DNA from: Verrucomicrobiaceae bacterium | GTDB lineage: Bacteria > Verrucomicrobiota > Verrucomicrobiia > Verrucomicrobiales > Verrucomicrobiaceae | NCBI GenBank assembly: GCA_027484445.1 | Contig: JAIXSY010000062.1 | Location: 1 to 64,000, forward strand | DNA: 64,000 nucleotides | Reading direction: 5' to 3' | In this document: positions 41,622 through 50,656 of the stretch, one piece after another | Position numbering within the stretch: the stretch's first letter is position 1 | Layout of the letters: each line of letters opens with the position of its first letter | The notes under the pieces: model-generated | Seen by the model: the letters and a program-made list of their open reading frames with translations, nothing else | Database searches by the model: none | What the model was told of the DNA's origin: nothing | Position numbers and translations under genes: made by a program

Positions 41622-42458
41622 ATGTTTGAAGCGAAAATCAGTCGTCGCCGGATGCTGGCCACGCTGCTTCCTGCTGGGGTCAGCACGATCTGGGCAGCTG
41701 AGGAGGAAGCCCGTCCACACGCACCGGGTGTCTCGCTTCATCAAGAGGCGCTGTGTTTTGACTTGGATGAGTTGGAGCCCTACCTGGATGCACGCACGCT
41801 GAAGCTGCACTACGCGGAGCATCATGCCGAGCACCTGCGTGGGCTCCACACGGCACTGGATGAGGTGGATCTGAAGGTGGGCAATGTCGTGTCGCTGATG
41901 CCCTGCCTGCGTGAGCTGAAGAAACCCGCTCAGGTGAAGAAATCCATCCTACAGCTCAGTCTAGCTCAGCGCCCGATGCCCACGGGCGTGCAGCAACTGC
42001 TGCCTGAGGATGTGCAACGACGCATCCGTCTGCATGGTGGTGCGCACGTGAATCACACCGCGTTTTGGCGCTTCCTTCGGCCACGTGGCAAAGGTGCCTA
42101 CGGCCCGCTGAACAGTTCCGCCAAGGCCATCAGCGATGCCTTTGGTACTTTTCAGACCTTCAAGGAGGCATTCACGGCAGCGGCCTTGAATCACTTCGGT
42201 CCAGGCTGGGCCTGGCTGGTCTATCGGCCGGATGGCAGGCTGGTGGTGACCACCACGCGTGGTGAAGACAACCCGCTGATGAAAGACTACGTGGACTGGC
42301 AGGACGAGGGGCGGCCCCTCCTAGCGCTGGATCTCTGGGAGCATGCCTACTACCTGAAGTACAAGCAGGACCGTCGTGCCTACATCGACGCTTGGTGGCA
42401 GGTGGTGAACTGGGACTTTGTGGAAAAGGCGCACCAGATCGTCAGTCGCCACGCCTGA
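41622..42458 (+). CDS. Tat-exported Fe/Mn superoxide dismutase
   Basis: A 278-aa SOD with an N-terminal twin-arginine leader (SRRRMLATLLPAGVSTIWAA). Metal ligands fit the Fe/Mn SOD fold: His in LKLHYAEHHAEHL, His in HGGAHVNHTAFWRF, and the Asp/His pair in DLWEHAYYLKY; the GPGWAWLVYRPDGRL strand is typical. The Gly-Gly-Ala-His-Asn box here has HVNHT. It is longer than a usual SOD by about 70 residues. Whether Fe or Mn is bound cannot be read. Exported SODs protect the periplasm from extracellular superoxide. Confidence 0.88.
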   Translation: MFEAKISRRRMLATLLPAGVSTIWAAEEEARPHAPGVSLHQEALCFDLDELEPYLDARTLKLHYAEHHAEHLRGLHTALDEVDLKVGNVVSLMPCLRELKKPAQVKKSILQLSLAQRPMPTGVQQLLPEDVQRRIRLHGGAHVNHTAFWRFLRPRGKGAYGPLNSSAKAISDAFGTFQTFKEAFTAAALNHFGPGWAWLVYRPDGRLVVTTTRGEDNPLMKDYVDWQDEGRPLLALDLWEHAYYLKYKQDRRAYIDAWWQVVNWDFVEKAHQIVSRHA

Positions 42459-42494
42459 CCTTGCTCGGAGGGCGGCTCTCGCGTTGAGATAAGC

Positions 42495-43049
42495 TCAGTT
42501 CAGCTCGACCTTTTCAGGCGTGTTTCCGATCAGGCGATACACAGGCCCCATCTCATTCAGCACGCTCATCCACAGCTTCTCGTGGGCTTTCGCGTTCAGC
42601 ACGATGCGCTGCGGCGGGCTGATGATCCAAGAGCGGCTTTTGATTTCCTCCTCTAGCTGCCCTTTCCCCCAGCCTGAGTAGCCGACAAAGCCGCGCACCA
42701 CGTGGCCCATGCTCAGCTCATGCATCGCATCGTGCACCGAGAGATGGGTCTGGCAGCGCAGCGTGCCGCGCTTACGGTTCCAGTGCAGGGAGGCAAAGGC
42801 CAGCTTGTCCGTGGCCACTGGACCGCCGATGAACACAGGAATCTGACCCAGAGCACCGAGCTCTTGATCTGGCAGCAGATCTGCCACGCGCTGGCCCAGC
42901 GGGCGGTTCAGCACATAGCCAAAGGCACCTTCATCGGCCGAGTGAGCAGCCATGAAGACCACGGTGCGGGAGAAGTTCGGGTCGCGCAGGGAAGGCACGG
43001 CTAGCAGCAGATTGCCAGCAAGGGGGGAATTCTCATCAGAGAACGTCAT
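42495..43049 (-). CDS. YqgE/AlgH family protein
   Basis: A 184-aa protein of the UPF0301/AlgH family. Motifs: GNLLLAVPSLRDPNFSRTVV, HSADEGAFGYVLNRPLG, VFIGGPVATDKLAFASLH and VRGFVGYSGWGKGQLEEEI. The family has roles near RNA or Holliday-junction processing in other bacteria, but the molecular function is unsettled. It is convergent with the SOD gene and sits upstream of nothing related. Confidence 0.92.
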   Translation of the reverse strand: MTFSDENSPLAGNLLLAVPSLRDPNFSRTVVFMAAHSADEGAFGYVLNRPLGQRVADLLPDQELGALGQIPVFIGGPVATDKLAFASLHWNRKRGTLRCQTHLSVHDAMHELSMGHVVRGFVGYSGWGKGQLEEEIKSRSWIISPPQRIVLNAKAHEKLWMSVLNEMGPVYRLIGNTPEKVELN

Positions 43050-43079
43050 GGCGGCCCTTTAGCCCGGTTGCTCAGCTTT

Positions 43080-43628
43080 TCACACGATTTTCTGCGTGCT
43101 GAGCACCGTGCCTGCACGATGCAGGATATCTTCCACAGGGGCCAGTCGGCCGATGCCCTCATAGCCGCAGGCCAAGAGACCTTCCGCAGGCTCGATGAAC
43201 TGCACGCCCCAGCCCCTCAGGGTCTCCACATTTCGCTGGGTGGCCGGGTGCAGCCACATTTTGCCATTCATGGCTGGAGCGATCAGCACCGGAGCCCGTG
43301 TGGCCAGCGCGATGGCCGTGAGCGCATCCTGCGCAGAGCCGTGCGCCATCGCGGCCAGAACGTTCGCGGTGGCGGGCGCGATGAGCAGCAGGTCAGCCTC
43401 ATCGGCCAGCTGGATGTGACCGGGCTGCCAGCCTTCTTTTTCAGCAAAAAGATCCGAGATCACCGGCCTGCGTGACAGGGTGGCCAAGGTCAAGGGGGTC
43501 ACGAATTCCAGTGCTTCCTTGGTCAGCACACAAGTCACCTGATGCCCAGCCTTGGTCAGTTGGCTAGCAAGGTCTGCTGCCTTGTAGGCCGCGATGGAGC
43601 CGGTGATGCCGAGGACGATGTTGGACAT
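43080..43628 (-). CDS. coaC: Phosphopantothenoylcysteine decarboxylase (CoaC), stand-alone
   Basis: The flavin-dependent decarboxylase of coenzyme A synthesis. IVLGITGSIAAYKAADLASQ is the N-terminal Rossmann loop, GHIQLADEADLLLIAPATAN includes the active-site His, and IAPAMNGKMWLHPATQRN and ACGYEGIGRLAPVEDI are the Asn and substrate-clamp blocks. It is 182 aa, so it covers only the decarboxylase domain. CoaB lies 15 kb away at 27669-28313. Confidence 0.92.
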   Translation of the reverse strand: MSNIVLGITGSIAAYKAADLASQLTKAGHQVTCVLTKEALEFVTPLTLATLSRRPVISDLFAEKEGWQPGHIQLADEADLLLIAPATANVLAAMAHGSAQDALTAIALATRAPVLIAPAMNGKMWLHPATQRNVETLRGWGVQFIEPAEGLLACGYEGIGRLAPVEDILHRAGTVLSTQKIV

Positions 43629-43738
43629 GGAATGCGCCCGAGGTTCATGGCGACGGGGCAGCCCGTCAAGCGCCCCTCTTTCTCCATCAGGCTGGCCTGT
43701 GACTTGCATCCTGACCGCAGTCCGACGAAAGAAATCCC

Positions 43739-46700
43739 GTGCCCTCCGCTGCCCCTGAACTGAAACCACGCCGCTCTCTGCTGCGGTGGCTGCGACGGCT
43801 GCTGCTGGCTGTGACGGGTGTGCTACTGCTGCTCGTGGTTTTTCATCGGCCTCTGCTCCTAGCGCTGATTCAATGGGCAGGCCCTCAGGGCGCGGCTACG
43901 CAGGGTCTGCCGTTGGCTTGGAAAGTCAGGGGCTCCCTGTGGTCCGATCTCACCATCACAGAGCTAAAAACCGGCGGTGGTGAGTCGCATTGGCTGCCAC
44001 GCGCGACACTGGGGAAGCTGGAGTTGACCTATGATCTGCGTGCCGAGCTAGAGCATCTGGTGAAGGGCATCACCCTGCATGATCTGGAGGCAGAGGTGGA
44101 CCTGCGGCATCTGCCGAAGGGGGAGCCCGCAGCGCCAGCCTCTGCTCCTGAAGCAGCCGTGGGCAAAGCGCCGCCTCTGCTCTGGCCCGATTTCATCGAC
44201 CTGAAAAACCTGAATGCCAATGTCACACTGGCGGATGGCAAGCGCATCGCGCTGCGTGGATTCACGCTTCAGATCGGTCGCGGCCTGCCGGGTCTGCTGA
44301 CCTGCCGTGAACTGCGTGTGGAGCCCGATGGCCCGAATCTGGACGGACTGAAAGCGAAGGTCGATTGGCAGCCGCGCCTGCTCGTCATTCGTGACTTTGC
44401 GCTGCCACGCGAGGTCGTGCTGGATGAACTGCGGCTTGATCTGAAGCACTTCGAAGACGGGCAGATCATCGCAAACATCGCTGCCCATCTCGGGGCAGCC
44501 AAGTTCCGCGCAGAGGCTGAGGTGGCTGGCATTTTCGCCGCGCCCATGCAGGTGAAAGTCAGCGTGCAGGCCAGCGACCTGCGCGCGCTGGAAATGCAGA
44601 CCTTGGGCTTGCCAACGGACGTGCAGTTTGATGGAGGCGAGCTCGACCTTCAGGTCGAAGGCGATCCGACCCAGCCTCCAAAGCTGAAGGTCAGCACACG
44701 CTTGGAAGTAGCCAACATCCGCGCAGCGGGAGCTTTGCTCGACAAGGTGGAGCTTGGGCTCCATGTGAAAGATGCCCGCGCTGATTTGAATCGCCTGCAA
44801 GTGACGCGCGGCAGCAATCGCGTCGAGGTCACGGCGCAGGCCAAGCTGCCGGACACCATCGAAGCCTGGCCCAAAACTGCCTGGACGGCTCAGGCCAAGG
44901 CCGACCTCGCCGAGGTCAGTCAACTGCTGGTGAAGCCGCTACCGCTGAAAGGATGGTTAGGCCTTGAGGCTAAGGCTCAGGGGCTTGGTGCCACACCGAC
45001 CCAGGTCACTGGGCAGGTGAAGGGAAAAGCGCTGACCTTTGAAAACTATCGCCTGCCTGAACTGGCCAGCGTTTTCGCGCTCGATGGTAAAGAAGCACGG
45101 CTAGAGCTGCCCGCGCTGCCCTTGGGACAGGGCAATGAGGTCGCCCTCAAGGCCACGCTGAAGATGCAAGACGCCATGCCAGTGAAGGCCACGTGGAAAG
45201 TGCAGGTCCACGATCCCGCCAAGCTGATCGACACCGTCGGGTTGCCATTGCCACCGAAGCCAGTGCAGGCGAAGCTGCGGCTGGAAGGCCATGCTGACCT
45301 GAACGTGAAAGACGTCAGCGAGGGTAGGTTCGAGTCATGTCTCGCCCAGGTCATGGTGAAGCTGGATGAAGGTCGCTTTGGCGAAAGCCCGCTGCCCCAG
45401 CTTGCCTTGGAAGCGCGGACCCATCAGGGCCAGGTTCAGCTCAGCCCCTGTGCGATTCGTTTCGATGAAGAGAACCATCTCGCGCTGACGGCGAAGGTCG
45501 CCCTCAAGGCACCGCACGCGTTTGAAACCCAAGGCCAGATTGCCCTGCCTGCGCTGGTGAAGCTAAACACGTTGCTGACCAGCCTAGGCGCTCCGCAGAT
45601 TCAATCGGGCCGTTTGGTCAGTCAGCTAGAGGCAAGAGGTGAACTGAAGCCCTGGCGCTGCGAAGGCAAGGCCATGCTGAATGCCACAAAAGTGCATCCG
45701 TCCACGATGCCTGAGCCGGCGGACCTTGCGCTGCAGGCTGACTTTGCAGGCACCCAGGCGGATTTGAAATCTCTCGAAGCCAAGCTGGGATTCTGGAAGC
45801 TGGCGCTCACGGGCGTGGTGGATGACCGAACGGCCCAGCTTTCCCAACTGCGTTTGTGGCAAAAAGACACGCTGCTGGTCGAGGGCCATGCCCGTGCGCC
45901 GCTAGATTTCATGGAGCCTGCCAAAGCGGACAGCATGCCCATGGATGTCGCGCTCAAGGCAGATGGGCTGAAGCTCAACGAAGTGCTCGCCGCTGCCGGT
46001 GTGAAAGGCATTCCGCCAGGTCTTCTCAAAGCAGAGGTGATCCTCCGAGGTCGTCTGGAGACACTGGAGGGTGGGATCAAGGTGAACCTCAAAGACGTGA
46101 AGGTGCCTGACGCACCCAAAGCCTTTGGCCTCGCCACACTGGACCTGGATACAATGCTGCGCGCCGGGCGTCTGCAAACGGTGCTGAAGCTGGTGCAGCC
46201 GCCGCTGCAACCTCTAACGGTGCAGGCCAATGCGCCCGTGGATGTCGCTGCACTGGCGAAGAATCCGCAGCTGGCCAAGGAGCTGCCGCTGCAAGTCGCC
46301 GTGCGCATGGGCGAAAGCGATCTCGGCTTTGTTCGCGAGTATGCATCGGACTTGATCAAGAGCTTGCCTGCACGATTGAAGCTGAGTGCCGACGTGACCG
46401 GCACAGTATCCAAGCCTGCCATCCAGGCCGCCGTGGACCTGGATGTCCCGGAGATCACCTGGGCCAAGGCTGACATGCCCTCGGTTCGTGACGTGCGCGC
46501 GAGGCTGAGGATGCAGGATCGCCTGCTGAAGGTGGAAGACCTTTCCCTGATGATGGCCGGAGGTCGCGTGAAGCTGGGCGGTCAGGTGGATGCCCAAGAG
46601 GCAGCCAATCCGGGCCTGAACCTGAAGCTGGAAGCGCGTGAGGCGCTCGTCTTTCGTGACCCGACGACGTCCCTGCGTGCCAATGCGGATATCACCTGCA

Positions 46701-47548
46701 TCGGGACTTTGCAGCAAGCCCGCGTGGCAGGTCTGGTCGAAGCTGTGCGTGGTCGTGTGTTCCAGGAGATTGACTTGATGCCAGTGCTGAAGCTGCCTGC
46801 GGACGTGCCGCCCGTGCCAGAGAACACGCAGCGCAGCGAGGCCAAGCTGGAATTGCCGCCGCTGCTCAAGGACTGGACCTTTGACCTGCGGGTAAAGACG
46901 CGCGATCCGCTGCTGGTGTCTGGCAATCTAGCCAATGGTGCAATCTCTGCCGATGTGCGGCTCGGCGGCACAGGTGCAGCTCCCCAGCTCACAGGTGCGG
47001 CAAACATCGACCGATTGCTGTTGAAGCTGCCCTTTAGCCTCGTGAAGATCACCAAGGGCGTGGTCACCCTGAACCCGCAAAAGCCGTTTGACCCAGGGCT
47101 CGACATCCGGGGGGAATCCCGCATCGGCAGCAACGACATCGCGTTATTCATCTATGGCGATTCCAGCAATCCGAAGACGCGCTTCACCAGCACACCGCCG
47201 ATGAGTGAGGCCGATATCGTGACGCTTCTCGGCACGGGCACGACGCTGAATGGCAGCGGCAGCGATCTCGCGGCGGAAGCCGCCAGCCGTGCCGCTTTCC
47301 TGTTCCTGAGTGAGCTTTACCGGAAGACCTTCAACAAAAAGAAAGTCGTGCGTGAGGAGCCGCCGCGCCTGCACATGACCTTCAACCCCTCGGGGGCTGA
47401 CCGTAGCAACGACAGCGTGCAGGCTGCCTATGATCTCACGGACCACTGGCGGGTCAGCGCACGCTTCACCCAGACTGGGCGCATGAAGGCCCTGCTCGGT
47501 TGGGTGCTGCGTTTTGGCAAGGCTGCCCAGGCAGCGGATGCTCCCTGA
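43739..47548 (+). CDS. TamB/AsmA-like translocation or lipid-transport protein
   Basis: A 1269-aa protein with one N-terminal transmembrane helix (LLLAVTGVLLLLVVFHRPLL), a long run of repetitive amphipathic beta strands, and a C-terminal region typical of TamB/DUF490 (PFDPGLDIRGESRIGSNDI, TPPMSEADIVTLLGTGTT, and VQAAYDLTDHWRVSARF). TamB proteins span the periplasm and move lipids or help outer-membrane proteins fold. It starts with GTG at 43739; no TamA/BamA gene is adjacent. Confidence 0.88.
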   Translation: MPSAAPELKPRRSLLRWLRRLLLAVTGVLLLLVVFHRPLLLALIQWAGPQGAATQGLPLAWKVRGSLWSDLTITELKTGGGESHWLPRATLGKLELTYDLRAELEHLVKGITLHDLEAEVDLRHLPKGEPAAPASAPEAAVGKAPPLLWPDFIDLKNLNANVTLADGKRIALRGFTLQIGRGLPGLLTCRELRVEPDGPNLDGLKAKVDWQPRLLVIRDFALPREVVLDELRLDLKHFEDGQIIANIAAHLGAAKFRAEAEVAGIFAAPMQVKVSVQASDLRALEMQTLGLPTDVQFDGGELDLQVEGDPTQPPKLKVSTRLEVANIRAAGALLDKVELGLHVKDARADLNRLQVTRGSNRVEVTAQAKLPDTIEAWPKTAWTAQAKADLAEVSQLLVKPLPLKGWLGLEAKAQGLGATPTQVTGQVKGKALTFENYRLPELASVFALDGKEARLELPALPLGQGNEVALKATLKMQDAMPVKATWKVQVHDPAKLIDTVGLPLPPKPVQAKLRLEGHADLNVKDVSEGRFESCLAQVMVKLDEGRFGESPLPQLALEARTHQGQVQLSPCAIRFDEENHLALTAKVALKAPHAFETQGQIALPALVKLNTLLTSLGAPQIQSGRLVSQLEARGELKPWRCEGKAMLNATKVHPSTMPEPADLALQADFAGTQADLKSLEAKLGFWKLALTGVVDDRTAQLSQLRLWQKDTLLVEGHARAPLDFMEPAKADSMPMDVALKADGLKLNEVLAAAGVKGIPPGLLKAEVILRGRLETLEGGIKVNLKDVKVPDAPKAFGLATLDLDTMLRAGRLQTVLKLVQPPLQPLTVQANAPVDVAALAKNPQLAKELPLQVAVRMGESDLGFVREYASDLIKSLPARLKLSADVTGTVSKPAIQAAVDLDVPEITWAKADMPSVRDVRARLRMQDRLLKVEDLSLMMAGGRVKLGGQVDAQEAANPGLNLKLEAREALVFRDPTTSLRANADITCIGTLQQARVAGLVEAVRGRVFQEIDLMPVLKLPADVPPVPENTQRSEAKLELPPLLKDWTFDLRVKTRDPLLVSGNLANGAISADVRLGGTGAAPQLTGAANIDRLLLKLPFSLVKITKGVVTLNPQKPFDPGLDIRGESRIGSNDIALFIYGDSSNPKTRFTSTPPMSEADIVTLLGTGTTLNGSGSDLAAEAASRAAFLFLSELYRKTFNKKKVVREEPPRLHMTFNPSGADRSNDSVQAAYDLTDHWRVSARFTQTGRMKALLGWVLRFGKAAQAADAP

Positions 47549-47614
47549 ATCCGTGAGTGAGTGGGAAAGATGCATTGCCAGACAGGCGGCGGCGCTGGTT
47601 AGCGTTTGTCTGAC

Positions 47615-49036
47615 ATGATGAATGCTCCGCTGTCTCGCCGTCAGATCTTGTCACGTGCCTCCACGGGCTTTGGCATGACGGCACTGGCAGGTTTGATGAA
47701 GGAGCAGTCCCTGGCCTCCACGCCCGAAGTCGCACGTGCGCGTCGGTTTGCGCCAAAGGCACGCTCGGTGATTTTTCTCTACATGAGCGGGGGGGTGTCT
47801 CACGTGGACTCCTTTGATCCAAAGCCGGCCCTGAAGGACTATGCGGGCAAGCCGATGCCGATGGCCGTGAAGCGCACGCAGTTCAACAACAACGGCACGG
47901 TTCAGCCTTCGCATTGGGAGTTCAAAAAACGCGGCAACTCGGGCATCGAAGTCAGCGAGTTGTTTCCCCACATGGGCAGTGTCGTGGACGATCTGAGCGT
48001 GATCCGCAGCATGACCGCCAAGTTCAGCGAGCACGCGCAGGGGAACTTCTTCATGCACACAGGTTTTCCCTTTCTGGGTTATCCCAGCGCAGGGGCCTGG
48101 ACCAGCTATGGCCTTGGCACAGAGTCGCGCGATCTGCCTGGCTATGTGGTGCTGCAAAGTGGGGATGCGCGTGCACCGCATGGCGGTGTCGGTTTGTTCA
48201 GCAATGGCTTTCTGCCCGCGCAGCATCAGGCCAGCATTCTCCAAGCTGATGCGGTGGAGCCCGTGGCCAACATTCGCCCTCGCCAGCGCAGCGAGGCCCA
48301 GCGCAGGCAGCTCGATTTCATCGCAGCCATGGATCAAAGCTATGTCAGCGCCAACCCGCCTGACCTGCACGTGGAAGCTGCGATCCAGAACTACGAGATG
48401 GCCTGGCGAATGCAGTCAGCGGTGCCTGATCTGTGTGACATCTCGGGCGAGACCGAGGCGACACGCCGCCTTTATGGCCTGGACGATCCTGAGCCCAAGA
48501 AGGCCGCCTATGCGCGGCAGTGCCTGCTGGCCCGTCGTCTGGTCGAGCGCGGCGTGCGCTTCATTGAGTTGAGCACGCTGGCCTACAACCTGGGTGGCGG
48601 CAATGCGGCCAACCCCTGGGATCATCACGGTGCCTTGAAAGAAGGTCACGGCAAGATGGCGAATCAGATCGATCAACCGATCGCCGCTCTGATTCGGGAT
48701 CTCAAAGCGCGGGGTCTGCTGGATAGCACGCTGGTGGTGTGGGCAGGTGAGTTTGGACGCACGCCCTTTGCCCAAGGTAGCAATGGACGTGACCACAATC
48801 CGTATGGCTTCACCGTCTGGATGGCCGGTGGTGGCGTGAAAGGCGGCCATGTGCATGGCACCACGGATGAATTCGGCTACAACGCCGTCGAAAACGTCTG
48901 CAACGTCTATGACCTGTGGGCCACCGTGCTGCATCTCATGGGGCTGGATCACGAGCGCCTGACCTATCGCTTCGGCGGGCGTGATCTACGCCTCACGGAT
49001 GTGCATGGCCATGTGCTGCGTGATCTCTTTGCCTAA
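47615..49036 (+). CDS. DUF1501 Tat-exported protein
   Basis: A 473-aa protein typical of Planctomycetes/Verrucomicrobia. It begins with a Tat leader (SRRQILSRASTGFGM). ARSVIFLYMSGGVSHVDSFD is a phosphatase-like metal-binding segment, and VVWAGEFGRTPFAQG and GRDHNPYGFTVWMAGGGVKGG follow the alkaline-phosphatase-like fold of DUF1501. It normally follows a DUF1549/DUF1553 haem protein, which is not seen here. The start ATG at 47615 is used; a TTG at 47606 is upstream. Confidence 0.88.
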   Translation: MMNAPLSRRQILSRASTGFGMTALAGLMKEQSLASTPEVARARRFAPKARSVIFLYMSGGVSHVDSFDPKPALKDYAGKPMPMAVKRTQFNNNGTVQPSHWEFKKRGNSGIEVSELFPHMGSVVDDLSVIRSMTAKFSEHAQGNFFMHTGFPFLGYPSAGAWTSYGLGTESRDLPGYVVLQSGDARAPHGGVGLFSNGFLPAQHQASILQADAVEPVANIRPRQRSEAQRRQLDFIAAMDQSYVSANPPDLHVEAAIQNYEMAWRMQSAVPDLCDISGETEATRRLYGLDDPEPKKAAYARQCLLARRLVERGVRFIELSTLAYNLGGGNAANPWDHHGALKEGHGKMANQIDQPIAALIRDLKARGLLDSTLVVWAGEFGRTPFAQGSNGRDHNPYGFTVWMAGGGVKGGHVHGTTDEFGYNAVENVCNVYDLWATVLHLMGLDHERLTYRFGGRDLRLTDVHGHVLRDLFA

Positions 49037-49059
49037 CTAGCATTCGGGATTTGCATGCC

Positions 49060-50589
49060 TCAGCGTCTGTCCAAGGCGGGGAAGGGGAAGTCAGCGTTGG
49101 GCACATGCTGCTGGTTGATGATCGTCTCCAGCTTAGCCACGACATCAGGGTGCTGTGCGGCCATATTCCTCATCTCTTTTTCATCCACGCTCAGATCGTA
49201 GAGTTCCGTGCTGGGTTGGATAGTTTTGCCACGGACTTTTTTGCCACTGAGTCCGGTTTTGATCAGCTTCCAGCGCCCTGATATGACGCACACCTGGCCG
49301 CCATAGCCAGGAAACTCGCGGTAAAGGAAATCACGTGGCGTGGCTGATTTTCCCGTGATCAAAGGCACGAGGCTGATGCCATCCAGGCCCGAAGGCATTC
49401 GTTCCTTGCCCCCTGCCAGCTCGACAAGCGTGGGTAGCCAATCTTCAAAACCTGACAGGCTGGCGGAACGGCTGCCGGGCTGGATTGTTCCAGGCCAGCG
49501 CAGGATACCAGGTGAGCGAATGCCGCCTTCGTAGAGCGTGCCTTTGCCATCGCGCAGGCCTTGGTTGGACCCAAAGAAGGCGCAATCGGTGCCTGCCAGA
49601 CCCTGGTGAGTGCCGTTCAGTGGGCCATTGTCAGACAGGAAAATAAATAGGGTGTCCTCGTCCAGGCCGAGTTCTTTCACCAGAGCCATGGCACGACCGA
49701 CCTCACGATCCATGCGTGTGATCATCGCCGCATAAGCTACCTTGGGATGAAAGTGCGGCAAGTAACCGCGGCCACCAGGGTAGGGGGGATCATCCCACTT
49801 GCCTTGATAGTCCTTTAGCGAATCATCGGGCACCTGAAGTGCCACGTGCGGAACTGTCGTCGGCCAGTAAAGGAAGAAAGGTCGGTCGCGATGCTGACGA
49901 ATGAACGCCAAGGCCTGCTCTGCGATGAGATCGGGCGAGTATTCCTGACCCTGAAAGCGGCGGTAGCTTTCTGGATTCTTGGGATCTTCGTCTGAGCGAA
50001 ATTGATCGTGCGCGGGGAAGTCGGGATTCTTCAGTGGGATAGTCTGCGCATTATCCCAGAGATAGATTGGGTAGAAGTTGTGAGCCACGCTTTGGCATAA
50101 ATAGCCAAACCAACGTTGAAATCCTTGGTTCAGCGGGGCTCCGGTGGACTTTGGGCCTCCGAGCCCCCATTTGCCAAAGCCACCCGTGGCGTAGCCGAGG
50201 TCGCGCAGGATTTCGGGCAAGGTCACCGTTGCCTCAGGCAGGGGATGCTGACCTTCGAGAGTCGGCATGCCGCCCTTCGTTTTCACCTCAGCTTTGCTCA
50301 TGCCTCGGTTGTCTCGAATCGGGGTGTGGCCGGGGTGCAGTCCTGTCATCAATACGGAACGCGAGGGAGCACACACCGCGTTCCCGCAGTAGTGGCGGGT
50401 CAGCTTCATGCCCTCTGCGGCGAGGCGATCCAGGTGTGGGGTTTGGATCCGCGTCTGTCCGTAGGCACCAAGGTCGCCAGGGCCGAGATCGTCCGCGAGA
50501 ATGAGGATCACATTCGGCGGGCGTGCCTCGGTCTGGAAAGATACCAGAGGCAACAACATGCACAGCAGCAGAAAGGTAGAAGGACGCAT
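49060..50589 (-). CDS. Exported sulfatase
   Basis: A 509-aa type I sulfatase. Residues 1-22 are a signal peptide, PPNVILILADDLGPGDLGAY holds the metal Asp pair, and C73 in NAVCAPSRSVLMTGLHPGH is the Cys-X-Pro-Ser-Arg site that is converted to formylglycine. The later part has FFLYWPTTVPHVALQ and IFLSDNGPLNGTHQG. It should cleave sulfate from sulfated polysaccharides. Neighbours (Tat isomerase, Gfo/Idh, DUF1501) suit polysaccharide use. No certain maturase is nearby. Confidence 0.92.
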   Translation of the reverse strand: MRPSTFLLLCMLLPLVSFQTEARPPNVILILADDLGPGDLGAYGQTRIQTPHLDRLAAEGMKLTRHYCGNAVCAPSRSVLMTGLHPGHTPIRDNRGMSKAEVKTKGGMPTLEGQHPLPEATVTLPEILRDLGYATGGFGKWGLGGPKSTGAPLNQGFQRWFGYLCQSVAHNFYPIYLWDNAQTIPLKNPDFPAHDQFRSDEDPKNPESYRRFQGQEYSPDLIAEQALAFIRQHRDRPFFLYWPTTVPHVALQVPDDSLKDYQGKWDDPPYPGGRGYLPHFHPKVAYAAMITRMDREVGRAMALVKELGLDEDTLFIFLSDNGPLNGTHQGLAGTDCAFFGSNQGLRDGKGTLYEGGIRSPGILRWPGTIQPGSRSASLSGFEDWLPTLVELAGGKERMPSGLDGISLVPLITGKSATPRDFLYREFPGYGGQVCVISGRWKLIKTGLSGKKVRGKTIQPSTELYDLSVDEKEMRNMAAQHPDVVAKLETIINQQHVPNADFPFPALDRR

Positions 50590-50656
50590 GACACCTCAGC
50601 AAACGTCATGAGGACGTTGCCCTTGTCAGGCTTCTTCAGCGGCTCGTTTCCTGCCT

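Noticed and set aside
43629..43769. N-terminal extension of CoaC
   Set aside because: It overlaps the start of the divergent TamB-like gene and has no similarity to CoaC.
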